From Dehalobacter alkaniphilus (GTDB taxonomy: Bacteria; Bacillota; Desulfitobacteriia; Desulfitobacteriales; Syntrophobotulaceae): 64,000 nucleotides of DNA. The DNA lies in contig CP148031.1 in the NCBI GenBank assembly GCA_040500365.1, positions 2,914,001-2,978,000 on the forward strand, in the 5' to 3' direction. This document shows positions 57,277-64,000 of this stretch, piece after piece (position 1 is the first letter of the stretch; every line of letters begins with the position of its first letter). A program made the position numbers and the translations under genes. The notes beneath the pieces were generated by a model, which made no database searches, had not been told where the DNA came from, and was given only the letters and a program-made list of their open reading frames with translations.

Positions 57277-58626
57277 TTACGCTCCATAGTCAAATTCTTT
57301 GGCAATGAAGGATGTGTCAATTTCTGCGCTCCTAAATTTCGGGTTATTCAGAATCTGAAACAGAAATTCAATATTCGTGTCAATGCCTTCAATGATAAAC
57401 TCATCAAGGGCCCTGCGCATTTTACTGATGGCTTCATTCCTGTCCTGGCCATGCGTAATCAGTTTCGCGATCATCGAATCATAGGTCGGCGGGATATCAT
57501 AGCCGTTGTAGAGTGCGCTGTCCAGTCTTACGCCATTTCCTCCGGGCCAGAGAAGGATATTCACTTTGCCGGGAGACGGCCTGAACCCGAGTGCGGGATT
57601 TTCCGCATTGATTCGGCATTCTATGGCATGGCCTTGAATATGCACGTCGTCCTGCCGGATGTTTAGCTGTTCTCCCGAGGCAATTTTCAGTTGTTCCTTC
57701 ACAATATCAATTCCTGTAACCAGTTCGGTTACAGGATGCTCGACCTGGATACGGGTATTCATTTCCATAAAGTAATAGCCACCGTTGTTGTCAACTAAAA
57801 ATTCGATGGTCCCGGCGCTTTTATAACCTACCGCTTGAGCAGCGCGGACAGCTGTATCCCCCATTTTCCGCCTGAGCTCGTCACTCAGGACGGTTGAAGG
57901 AGCCTCTTCAATGACTTTTTGATTTCTGCGCTGGATTGAACAGTCTCTTTCTCCGAGGTGAATGACATTTCCATAGTGGTCCGCCAGGATCTGAAATTCG
58001 ATATGTCTCGGCTCCACCAGATATTTCTCCAAATACATCGAATCATCATCAAAGGCAGCTTGGGCTTCTTTCTTGGCCATATCATAAGCCTTTTTCAGTT
58101 CATCCCGGCTCCAGACAATCCGGATACCCTTGCCTCCGCCGCCTGCCGATGCCTTCAGCATGACTGGATAACCAATACGCTCCGCAGAAGCCTCTGCCTG
58201 TTTAAAATTAGCCAACACACCTTCAATACCAGGAACGATAGGGACACCCGCCTGGCCCATGATCTGCCGAGCCTTAGCTTTATTTCCCATCATTTCAATC
58301 ACTTCCGGGTCAGGACCGATAAATGCGATATGGCACGCTTTGCACATCTCGGCAAATTTGCTGTTTTCCGCCAAAAAGCCAAATCCCGGATGAATGGCTT
58401 CCGCGCCCGTCAGAACCGTTGCACTGATAATATTCTTGGTATTCAGATAGCTGTCCCTTGCTCTGGCCGGCCCGATACAAACCGTCTCATCAGCAAGATC
58501 CACATGCAGGGAGTTCCTGTCGGCTTCCGAATAAACCGCAACTGTTGCAACTCCGATTTCCCGGCAGGCCCGAATAATCCGGACCGCTATTTCGCCTCTG
58601 TTGGCAATGAGTATTTTTTTGAACAA
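57277..58626 (-). CDS. accC: Acetyl-CoA carboxylase, biotin carboxylase subunit
   Basis: A 449-residue AccC, the ATP-dependent step that carboxylates biotin on AccB. It has FKKILIANRGEIAVRIIRACREIG, GFGFLAENSKFAEMC, the ATP-grasp Gly-rich loop MLKASAGGGGKGIRIV, RHIEFQILADHYGNVIHLGERDCSIQRRNQKVIEEAPS and EMNTRIQVEHPVTELVTGIDIVKEQL with the catalytic Arg. I prefer the TTG at 58626 (GGTGGG 7 bases upstream) over the TTG at 58641. It lies 20 bases after fabZ. Confidence 0.96.
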   Translation of the reverse strand: MFKKILIANRGEIAVRIIRACREIGVATVAVYSEADRNSLHVDLADETVCIGPARARDSYLNTKNIISATVLTGAEAIHPGFGFLAENSKFAEMCKACHIAFIGPDPEVIEMMGNKAKARQIMGQAGVPIVPGIEGVLANFKQAEASAERIGYPVMLKASAGGGGKGIRIVWSRDELKKAYDMAKKEAQAAFDDDSMYLEKYLVEPRHIEFQILADHYGNVIHLGERDCSIQRRNQKVIEEAPSTVLSDELRRKMGDTAVRAAQAVGYKSAGTIEFLVDNNGGYYFMEMNTRIQVEHPVTELVTGIDIVKEQLKIASGEQLNIRQDDVHIQGHAIECRINAENPALGFRPSPGKVNILLWPGGNGVRLDSALYNGYDIPPTYDSMIAKLITHGQDRNEAISKMRRALDEFIIEGIDTNIEFLFQILNNPKFRSAEIDTSFIAKEFDYGA

Positions 58627-58646
58627 GTTTTCACCCACCAACTTTA

Positions 58647-59069
58647 TTAACTGATAAAAAACTTGATTTCGGCTTCGGCAGCTTTTTCCCCGTCAACCGT
58701 GGCAAGGGCTTTGCCGATGCCGGCAGGACCTTTGATTTTTATGATTTCTACTTCCAGCCTCAGCACATCACCAGGAAATACCTTCCTTCGGAACTTGGCA
58801 TTGTCAATTCCGGTAAAGTAAGCGAGCTTACCCTGATATTTTTCCATTTTTAATAAAGCTACCGCACCGGCCTGAGCCAGCGCTTCAATAATGAGTACAC
58901 CGGGCATTACCGGTTCTTGCGGAAAATGTCCCTGAAAAAAATACTCATTGATCGTAACATTTTTATAAGCAACAACCCTTTTACCTTCTTCTAGCTCTTC
59001 GACTCGGTCCAGAAGAAGAAACGGGTATCGATGCGGAATGATCTCCTGAATCTCTTTGATGTTCAGCAC
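58647..59069 (-). CDS. fabZ: 3-hydroxyacyl-ACP dehydratase
   Basis: A 140-residue hot-dog fold FabZ with the catalytic His in IIPHRYPFLLLDRV and the Glu in MPGVLIIEALAQAGAVAL. GTG start with GGAGG 7 bases upstream. It removes water from 3-hydroxyacyl-ACP. The place between accB and accC follows the order known in streptococci. Confidence 0.96.
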   Translation of the reverse strand: MLNIKEIQEIIPHRYPFLLLDRVEELEEGKRVVAYKNVTINEYFFQGHFPQEPVMPGVLIIEALAQAGAVALLKMEKYQGKLAYFTGIDNAKFRRKVFPGDVLRLEVEIIKIKGPAGIGKALATVDGEKAAEAEIKFFIS

Positions 59070-59108
59070 CTTTTTACCTCCACAATAGTTCCGCTTGCAT
59101 CCTTGCCG

Positions 59109-59567
59109 CTACTTGGTATTAATTTCAAACAGCGGTTGGCCAAATTCGACCATTTGCCCGTCATCAACCAGAATGCTAAGAATTTGCAGGTCTTCTTCAG
59201 CTTCAATCTCATTCATCAGCTTCATCGCCTCGACAATACAAAGCGTATCTCCTTTTTTGACTTTGCTACCCGCGCTGACAAAGGGTTTCTCTCCGGGCGA
59301 CGGTGCCAGGTAAAAGGTTCCAACAATCGGTGCATTAATCGTCTGCGACGCTTCAATTTTAGAACTTGGATGTTCCGGAGCCGCAGTCTCTCTTCCGGCT
59401 GCAGCCCCGGTCATAAAGCTCTGCACCGGCTGAAACGCAGGCTGAAACATAGGCTGAAGCTTTTCTTTCTTCAAAACAATTTTATAATCCTCTTGCTTAA
59501 GCTCAAATTCAGTCAGCCCGGACTCATCCACCATTTTTATCAGTTCTTGAATTTCTTTTAAATCCAT
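59109..59567 (-). CDS. accB: Biotin carboxyl carrier protein of acetyl-CoA carboxylase
   Basis: A 152-residue AccB. N-terminal helix MDLKEIQELIKMVDESGLTEFELKQ, a Pro/Gln/Ala-rich linker (about 40-75) and the C-terminal biotinyl domain with APIVGTFYLAPSPGEKPFVSAGSKVKKGDTLCIVEAMKLMNEIEAE; the Lys of EAMKLM is biotinylated by BirA. ATG at 59567 has GAGGG 8 bases upstream, inside the end of fabF. Confidence 0.96.
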   Translation of the reverse strand: MDLKEIQELIKMVDESGLTEFELKQEDYKIVLKKEKLQPMFQPAFQPVQSFMTGAAAGRETAAPEHPSSKIEASQTINAPIVGTFYLAPSPGEKPFVSAGSKVKKGDTLCIVEAMKLMNEIEAEEDLQILSILVDDGQMVEFGQPLFEINTK

Positions 59568-59571
59568 CACT

Positions 59572-60813
59572 TTATCCCTCTAACCATTTTTTTAAGATAA
59601 TGGTAGCATTATGGCCGCCAAATCCAAGCGAATTGGATAGAGCGTAGGTCAAATCCATGTTACGCCCGCAATTCGGCACATAATCCAGGTCACATTCCTC
59701 ATCTTTAACCTGATAGCCGATCGTCGGTGGTACAAAGCCCTCCTGCAGTGCTTTGGCGCAGATAATCGCCTCTATAGCTCCTGCTGCTCCCAGTAGATGA
59801 CCGGTCATTGATTTTGTCGAACTCACCGGTATTTGATAAGCTTTTTCTCCAAATATGGCTTTGATCGCTTCCGTCTCAAACTTGTCGTTGTACGGTGTAC
59901 CTGTTCCATGCGGATTGATATAGGATATTTCTTCCGGACCAATTCCGGCATCAGCTAAGGCAAGCTTCATCGCTCTGGCCGCGCCTTCCCCTCCCGGTGC
60001 AGGTGCGGTCATATGGTAGGCGTCGCAGGTAGCTCCGTAACCAACTACTTCGCCATAGATTCTTGCATTCCTCTTTCTAGCATGCTCCAAAGATTCCAGA
60101 ACCAAAATACCCGCACCTTCACCGATCACGAACCCGTCCCGCTCCTTGTCAAACGGGATGGAAGCCCTGTTGACATCATTGCTGTTGCTCAAAGCGGTCA
60201 TGGAAGTAAATCCGGCTACCGCTAGAGGCGTAATCGGGGCTTCGGCACCACCGGTAACAATCATATCCGCCTGACCGTCTCTGATCTTCCAAAAAGCTTC
60301 ACCGATGGAATGCGTTGCCGAAGCGCAGGCTGTGACAATACTGTAGTTAATTCCTTTGGCACCAAGCTTGATCGCAATATTCCCTGAAGCCATATTACTG
60401 ATCGCCATCGGAATAAAGAAAGGGGAAACCCTGCCAGGCCCTTTCTCGGTCAGTCTGCTGTGCTGTTCTTCGATCGTTAGCAGACCGCCTATCCCCGATC
60501 CAACCAAAACACCTAATCTTTCCGGGTCGATCTCGGCTGCTTTCAGACCCGCGTCTTCATAAGCCTGCTCTGCCGCCACCACTGCCAACTGGCAGTAGCG
60601 GTCCATCCGTTTGGCTTCTTTCTTGTCCAAATGCATTTCAGGATCAAAATTTTTGATCTCAGCACCAATTTTTACTTTATGGTCCGTCGTATCAAAGGCT
60701 GTGATCGGACCTATTCCGCATTTTCCCTCTTTGATGCCCTGCCAGAATGTGGCTGCATCGTTGCCAAGCGGAGTAACCGCCCCAATTCCAGTAATAACTA
60801 CGCGTGTTCTCAT
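59572..60813 (-). CDS. fabF: 3-oxoacyl-ACP synthase II
   Basis: A 413-residue elongating condensing enzyme. Catalytic Cys in SIVTACASATHSIGE, His in YINPHGTGTPYNDKFE, Lys/His in STKSMTGHLLGAAGAIEA, and the C-terminal SNSLGFGGHNATIIL. It extends acyl-ACP with malonyl-ACP. Starts 15 bases after fabG stop with a GGAGGAG site. Confidence 0.97.
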   Translation of the reverse strand: MRTRVVITGIGAVTPLGNDAATFWQGIKEGKCGIGPITAFDTTDHKVKIGAEIKNFDPEMHLDKKEAKRMDRYCQLAVVAAEQAYEDAGLKAAEIDPERLGVLVGSGIGGLLTIEEQHSRLTEKGPGRVSPFFIPMAISNMASGNIAIKLGAKGINYSIVTACASATHSIGEAFWKIRDGQADMIVTGGAEAPITPLAVAGFTSMTALSNSNDVNRASIPFDKERDGFVIGEGAGILVLESLEHARKRNARIYGEVVGYGATCDAYHMTAPAPGGEGAARAMKLALADAGIGPEEISYINPHGTGTPYNDKFETEAIKAIFGEKAYQIPVSSTKSMTGHLLGAAGAIEAIICAKALQEGFVPPTIGYQVKDEECDLDYVPNCGRNMDLTYALSNSLGFGGHNATIILKKWLEG

Positions 60814-60828
60814 ATTGTTGGTCTCCTC

Positions 60829-61569
60829 CTAAAATGCCATTCCGCCGTCAACGCTTATGACCTGGCCGGTAATGTATTCACCGGCGTCTGAAGCTAGAAA
60901 TAAAACCGTATCGGCGATATTCTCCGGTTTACCAAACCTCTTTAAAGCAATGCTTTCTTTGGTCAGTTCTTTCACTTTATCCGATAATCCTGACGTCATA
61001 TCTGTCTCAATAAAGCCAGGGGCTACAGCATTCACCGTGATGTTTCTGCTGCCGATTTCCTTGGCCAGGGATTTAGTAAGTCCAATAACACCGGCTTTGG
61101 CCGCTGCATAATTAACCTGCCCTGCATTTCCGAGAATTCCAACAACAGAAGTGATATTGACGATCCTGCCGCTTCTTTGTTTGACCATGATAGGAACAGC
61201 ATGTCGGGTGCAATTGAATACCCCTTTGAGGTCTACTTCTACGACTCGATCAAAATCGTCTTCTGACATCCTCATGAGTAAACCGTCGCGGGTTATCCCT
61301 GCGTTATTGACCAGAATATCAATGGTTCCAAATTCTGCTTTGGCCATCGCAATCAATTGTTCCGCTTCACTGAATACACTGACGTCCGCTTTTAGAACTA
61401 AGGCCCGCCCTCCAAAGTTTTCAATTTCCTGAGCAAGCTTTAACCCTTCCTGCTCGCTGCTTACATAATTCACCGCAATATTCGCGCCTTGTTCAGCAAG
61501 CTTTAAAGCGATGGCTCTGCCAATACCCCTGCTGGCACCTGTAACAACTGCTGTTTTCCCCTTTAGCAT
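60829..61569 (-). CDS. fabG: 3-oxoacyl-ACP reductase
   Basis: A 246-residue SDR enzyme: TAVVTGASRGIGRAIALKLAEQG (NADPH site), LVNNAGITRDGLLMRMSEDDFD, catalytic Ser in NITSVVGILGNAGQVNYAAAKAGV with the YxxxK pair, and PGFIETDMTSGLSDK. Reduces 3-oxoacyl-ACP. RBS GGAGGAGG is close to the ATG. It follows fabD after 68 bases. Confidence 0.97.
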   Translation of the reverse strand: MLKGKTAVVTGASRGIGRAIALKLAEQGANIAVNYVSSEQEGLKLAQEIENFGGRALVLKADVSVFSEAEQLIAMAKAEFGTIDILVNNAGITRDGLLMRMSEDDFDRVVEVDLKGVFNCTRHAVPIMVKQRSGRIVNITSVVGILGNAGQVNYAAAKAGVIGLTKSLAKEIGSRNITVNAVAPGFIETDMTSGLSDKVKELTKESIALKRFGKPENIADTVLFLASDAGEYITGQVISVDGGMAF

Positions 61570-61637
61570 ATCCTACCTCCTCCTGGAATCCAATATTGAT
61601 AGAAACCGTGACCTGTACCTAGATTTCAAGTACGTTC

Positions 61638-62576
61638 TTAATCGTTAAAGTATTTCACCACAGCTTCGAGAGATGTCGGGTCTTCGACATTCAGAACCTT
61701 CACGTTCTTGTCAATCTTTCTCGCAAAGCCTTTTAAGACACTTCCAGGTCCCAGTTCCACAAAGGTATCTACGCCGTCGGCGAGCATTCTTCTGAAGGAC
61801 ATCTCCCAAAGGACGGAACGCATGACTTGTTGTGGCAATAGTTCCTTGACCGCCGACTTATCCGCCATATAATCTGCAGTGACATTTGAAATCACCGGGA
61901 TCCGGGGATCAGAAAATTCAATGCCTGCCAGCTCGTCAGCCAATTTCCGGGCCGCCGGTTCGAGCAAGCCCGTATGAAACGGTCCGCTGACTTCAAGCGG
62001 GATCACCCTTTTGGCCCCGAGCTCCATAGCTCTGGCCGACGCGGCTTCCAAGGCCTTGTTTTCCCCGGATATCACAACTTGACCTGGGCAGTTATAATTG
62101 GCAATCCGTACAATCCCAAGGCTTTCAGCCGCAAGACAAGCCTCCTCGACCCCGGATGTTTCCAAACCGAGGACTGCAGCCATTCCTCCAACACCCTGAG
62201 ACACAGCCTCCTGCATATACCTGCCTCTGTTCCGGACTAGTTTCACAGCCGCCTCAAATGGCAATACACCGCTCAAGACCAAGGCAGAATATTCACCCAG
62301 ACTGAATCCGGCTGTCAGATCAGGATTGATCCCCTGATCCATCAACGCCCTTGCGGCTGCCACACTGACTGTAAGAATGGCGGGCTGTGTATGTTCGGTT
62401 TTATCCAGTTCCTCTTTGGGGCCGTTAAAACACAGGCCACTCAGCGAATATCCGAGCTCCTGATCCGCCAGGTCAAAAACCGCCCACGAAACATCGTTAT
62501 GCTGATAAAGTTCTTTGCCCATGCCAACATACTGTGAACCCTGGCCCGCAAAAATAAACGCTGTCTTTCTATCCAT
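61638..62576 (-). CDS. fabD: Malonyl-CoA:ACP transacylase
   Basis: A 312-residue FabD. RKTAFIFAGQGSQYVGMGKELY start, the nucleophile Ser in TAGFSLGEYSALVLSG, the Arg/His pair in LVRNRGRYMQEA and EVSGPFHTGLLEPA, and the tail VELGPGSVLKGFARKI. ATG at 62576 with GGAGG 11 bases upstream; the in-frame TTG at 62594 would overlap that site. A hairpin (62618-62654) separates it from fabK. Confidence 0.96.
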   Translation of the reverse strand: MDRKTAFIFAGQGSQYVGMGKELYQHNDVSWAVFDLADQELGYSLSGLCFNGPKEELDKTEHTQPAILTVSVAAARALMDQGINPDLTAGFSLGEYSALVLSGVLPFEAAVKLVRNRGRYMQEAVSQGVGGMAAVLGLETSGVEEACLAAESLGIVRIANYNCPGQVVISGENKALEAASARAMELGAKRVIPLEVSGPFHTGLLEPAARKLADELAGIEFSDPRIPVISNVTADYMADKSAVKELLPQQVMRSVLWEMSFRRMLADGVDTFVELGPGSVLKGFARKIDKNVKVLNVEDPTSLEAVVKYFND

Positions 62577-62617
62577 TCTTTCCGTATCCTCCAATAATCA
62601 TCCGATAATCATCCGAA

Positions 62618-62654
62618 TGTGGGGGACAAAGGGATGGTTCTTTTGTCCTCCACA
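62618..62654 (-). other. REP-like hairpin between fabK and fabD
   Basis: TGTGGGGGACAAA pairs with TTTGTCCTCCACA (one mismatch) across an 11-base loop GGGATGGTTCT. No T-tract, so not a classical terminator. Shares GGGGGACAAA...TTGTCC with 39634-39665. Confidence 0.6.
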
Positions 62655-62663
62655 CGTATCCCT

Positions 62664-63614
62664 TTAGCGGGTAATACTGTCAAGCTTAATAGCTTTCAGA
62701 CGTTCCCCTGCCTGGGCAAACATTTCTTCAATAATCTCTTTACAGGTCTGTTCTTTTTTAATCAGACCTGCGATTTGCCCGGCCATGACCGATCCGTAAT
62801 CCGTATCTCCCTCTTTGACAGCCTTGCGCAGCGCACCGGCACCAATCGTCTCATACTGCTCCAGAGGTGCCCCCGTCCTTTCCAGCTCTTCAAACTGCCG
62901 GGTAAGTTTATTTCTGAGGACTCTGACCGGGTGACCTGTTGGCCTGCCTGTAACGACTGAATCGATATCTTTAGCTTTCAGGATTCTATCCTTATAGTTT
63001 TGATGCACGGTACATTCTTCGGCAGTTAGGAACCTTGTGCCAACCTGGACACCGCTTGCACCCAACATAAAAGCTGCGGCAATCCCTCTGCCGTCACCGA
63101 TTCCCCCAGCAGCAATCACCGGAATATTTACAGCGTCAATCACCTGAGGAAGCAAGGCCATGGTCGTCAGTTCACCGACATGTCCGCCGGACTCTCCGCC
63201 TTCCGCCACAACGGCATCTGCCCCTTCCTTCTCCATCCTGCGGGCCAACGCAACGGAAGGAACTACGGGAATGACCGTAATGCCGTTTTCTTTCCACATT
63301 TTAATATATTTCCCGGGACTTCCGGCGCCTGTTGTCACTACTTTTACCCCTTCTTCACAGACGAGACGGGCAATGGCTCCGGCATTTTCACTTAACAGCA
63401 TGATATTTACGCCAAAAGGCTTGTCTGTCAGAGCTTTGGCCTTCCTAATCTCTTCTTTGACATATTCGACAGGTGCGTTGGCCGCCGCAATGATACCGAT
63501 TCCGCCGGCGTTCGATACGGCCGAAGCAAGTGAGCTGTCCGAAATCCAGGCCATACCGCCTTGAATCAGCGGGTATTTTACGCCCAGTTTATGAAAAAAA
63601 CCAAAGTTATTCAT
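62664..63614 (-). CDS. fabK: Enoyl-ACP reductase II
   Basis: A 316-residue flavoprotein of the nitronate-monooxygenase fold: LGVKYPLIQGGMAWISDSSLASAVSNAGGIGIIAAA, AVVAEGGESGGHVGELTTMALLP with the FabK-typical His, VIAAGGIGDGRGIAAAFMLGASGVQVGTRFL (FMN phosphate loop) and GRPTGHPVRVLRNKL. It does the last reduction of each cycle and replaces triclosan-sensitive FabI. Lies between acpP and fabD, as in Streptococcus pneumoniae. Confidence 0.94.
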   Translation of the reverse strand: MNNFGFFHKLGVKYPLIQGGMAWISDSSLASAVSNAGGIGIIAAANAPVEYVKEEIRKAKALTDKPFGVNIMLLSENAGAIARLVCEEGVKVVTTGAGSPGKYIKMWKENGITVIPVVPSVALARRMEKEGADAVVAEGGESGGHVGELTTMALLPQVIDAVNIPVIAAGGIGDGRGIAAAFMLGASGVQVGTRFLTAEECTVHQNYKDRILKAKDIDSVVTGRPTGHPVRVLRNKLTRQFEELERTGAPLEQYETIGAGALRKAVKEGDTDYGSVMAGQIAGLIKKEQTCKEIIEEMFAQAGERLKAIKLDSITR

Positions 63615-63627
63615 GCCATTCTCTCCT

Positions 63628-63858
63628 TCAATTCGTTCGCTTATTCATATAGTCAACCAGATCTGCTACGCTGATTAATTCTTCAAGATCTTCAGTCGGA
63701 ATTTCAATCCTGTATACATCTTCCAGCTCCATGACAATTTCAAAAATGCTTAGAGAGTCAATTCCGAGGTCTTGCTGGAACTTGGTGGACAGCTGGATTT
63801 CCTCCGGTTCAATCTCAATCTGGGAGGCAATAATCCTGCAGATCGTGTCAAAAGACAT
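63628..63858 (-). CDS. acpP: Acyl carrier protein
   Basis: A 76-residue acidic ACP with the phosphopantetheine Ser in LGIDSLSIFEIVMELED, a variant of the common DSLDxVE. The ATG at 63858 overlaps the fabH stop (TGATG) with GGGGG 6 bases upstream. The helix after the Ser has SIF in place of DVV/DTV, which may mark a specialised ACP; its place within the fab operon still points to fatty-acid synthesis. Confidence 0.92.
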   Translation of the reverse strand: MSFDTICRIIASQIEIEPEEIQLSTKFQQDLGIDSLSIFEIVMELEDVYRIEIPTEDLEELISVADLVDYMNKRTN

Positions 63859-64000
63859 CATTTACCCCCTATGGTCCATTTAATCAGCATTGCGCCGTAG
63901 GTAAGTCCTCCTCCGAATCCGACAAGAACGAGCAGATCCCCTTCATGGATTAACTTCCCTTTGGCCATTTCATCCAGGGCAATTGGGATACTCGCACTCG
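63858..64000 (-). CDS. fabH: 3-oxoacyl-ACP synthase III, C-terminal end only
   Basis: The last 46 residues before the window edge: SASIPIALDEMAKGKLIHEGDLLVLVGFGGGLTYGAMLIKW, the typical FabH C-terminus with the SASIPIAL helix after the catalytic Asn and the GFGGGLTYGA loop. Initiates fatty-acid synthesis from acetyl-CoA or a branched starter. Ends in a TGATG overlap with acpP. Confidence 0.93.
   Translation of the reverse strand, partial: SASIPIALDEMAKGKLIHEGDLLVLVGFGGGLTYGAMLIKWTIGGK

Overview
The window looks like chromosomal DNA from a low-to-mid GC anaerobic Firmicute, most likely a Peptococcaceae/Desulfitobacteriaceae-type Clostridium relative (Dehalobacter, Desulfitobacterium or Syntrophobotulus-like). 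The grounds are five proteins with cell-wall-binding type 2 (CWB2) triplets, a c-di-GMP-I riboswitch, DUF1659/DUF2922 and DUF5667 proteins, a pneumococcus-style fatty-acid gene cluster with FabK, and strong AGGAGG ribosome sites. The genus is an inference; no rRNA or tRNA gene is present. Most genes lie on the minus strand.

Region 1 (1-8.1 kb): an RND efflux permease (cut by the left edge) and its adaptor, behind a TetR-type palindrome; a DUF1659/DUF2922 pair; a secreted DUF5667 protein under a textbook promoter plus c-di-GMP-I aptamer; an IS3 transposase scrap; a TolC-like coiled-coil protein and a small FxLYD-type membrane protein. Region 2 (8.3-11.6 kb): an insertion-sequence graveyard with an internally deleted group II intron, a defective IS66 element carrying a small coupled passenger gene, and the ends of at least two further IS66 copies nested in one another. 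Region 3 (11.7-21.6 kb): cell-surface proteins, namely a 1060-residue S-layer-like CWB2/Ig-like protein with a long structured leader, a CWB2 subtilisin, a CWB2 glycosyl hydrolase 18 and a second GH18 copy that has lost both signal peptide and anchor.

Region 4 (21.6-39.6 kb): a surface polysaccharide locus read leftwards. It holds a PglF/CapD 4,6-dehydratase, a full WbpA-WbpB-WbpD-WbpE set for UDP-2,3-diacetamido-glucuronic acid, two polymerase/ligase-type membrane proteins, three GT4 glycosyltransferases, a Wzx flippase, a PglE-type aminotransferase and a PglC-type initiating phosphosugar transferase. Region 5 (39.7-53.8 kb): two tandem lytic transglycosylases with CWB2 anchors, two anchored proteins of unknown function, an sdpRI-type repressor/immunity pair, galU, clpP, hsp20, a UgtP/MGDG-synthase-like glycolipid glycosyltransferase, citrate synthase, a CapA-family protein and a 29-residue membrane peptide. 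Region 6 (53.8-64 kb): bioY, then birA-accADC-fabZ-accB-fabFGD-fabK-acpP-fabH, a nearly complete type II fatty-acid operon with its biotin supply.

The parts make one theme: envelope building. GalU and the polysaccharide locus make glycans, the CWB2 proteins are probably held on such an anionic glycan, and the fatty-acid and glycolipid genes supply membrane. The strongest unexplained signal is a family of about 105-bp palindromic intergenic repeats (five full copies and one fragment between 20.4 and 50.5 kb) with visible compensatory base changes in their stems. No CRISPR array, replication origin or prophage is seen.
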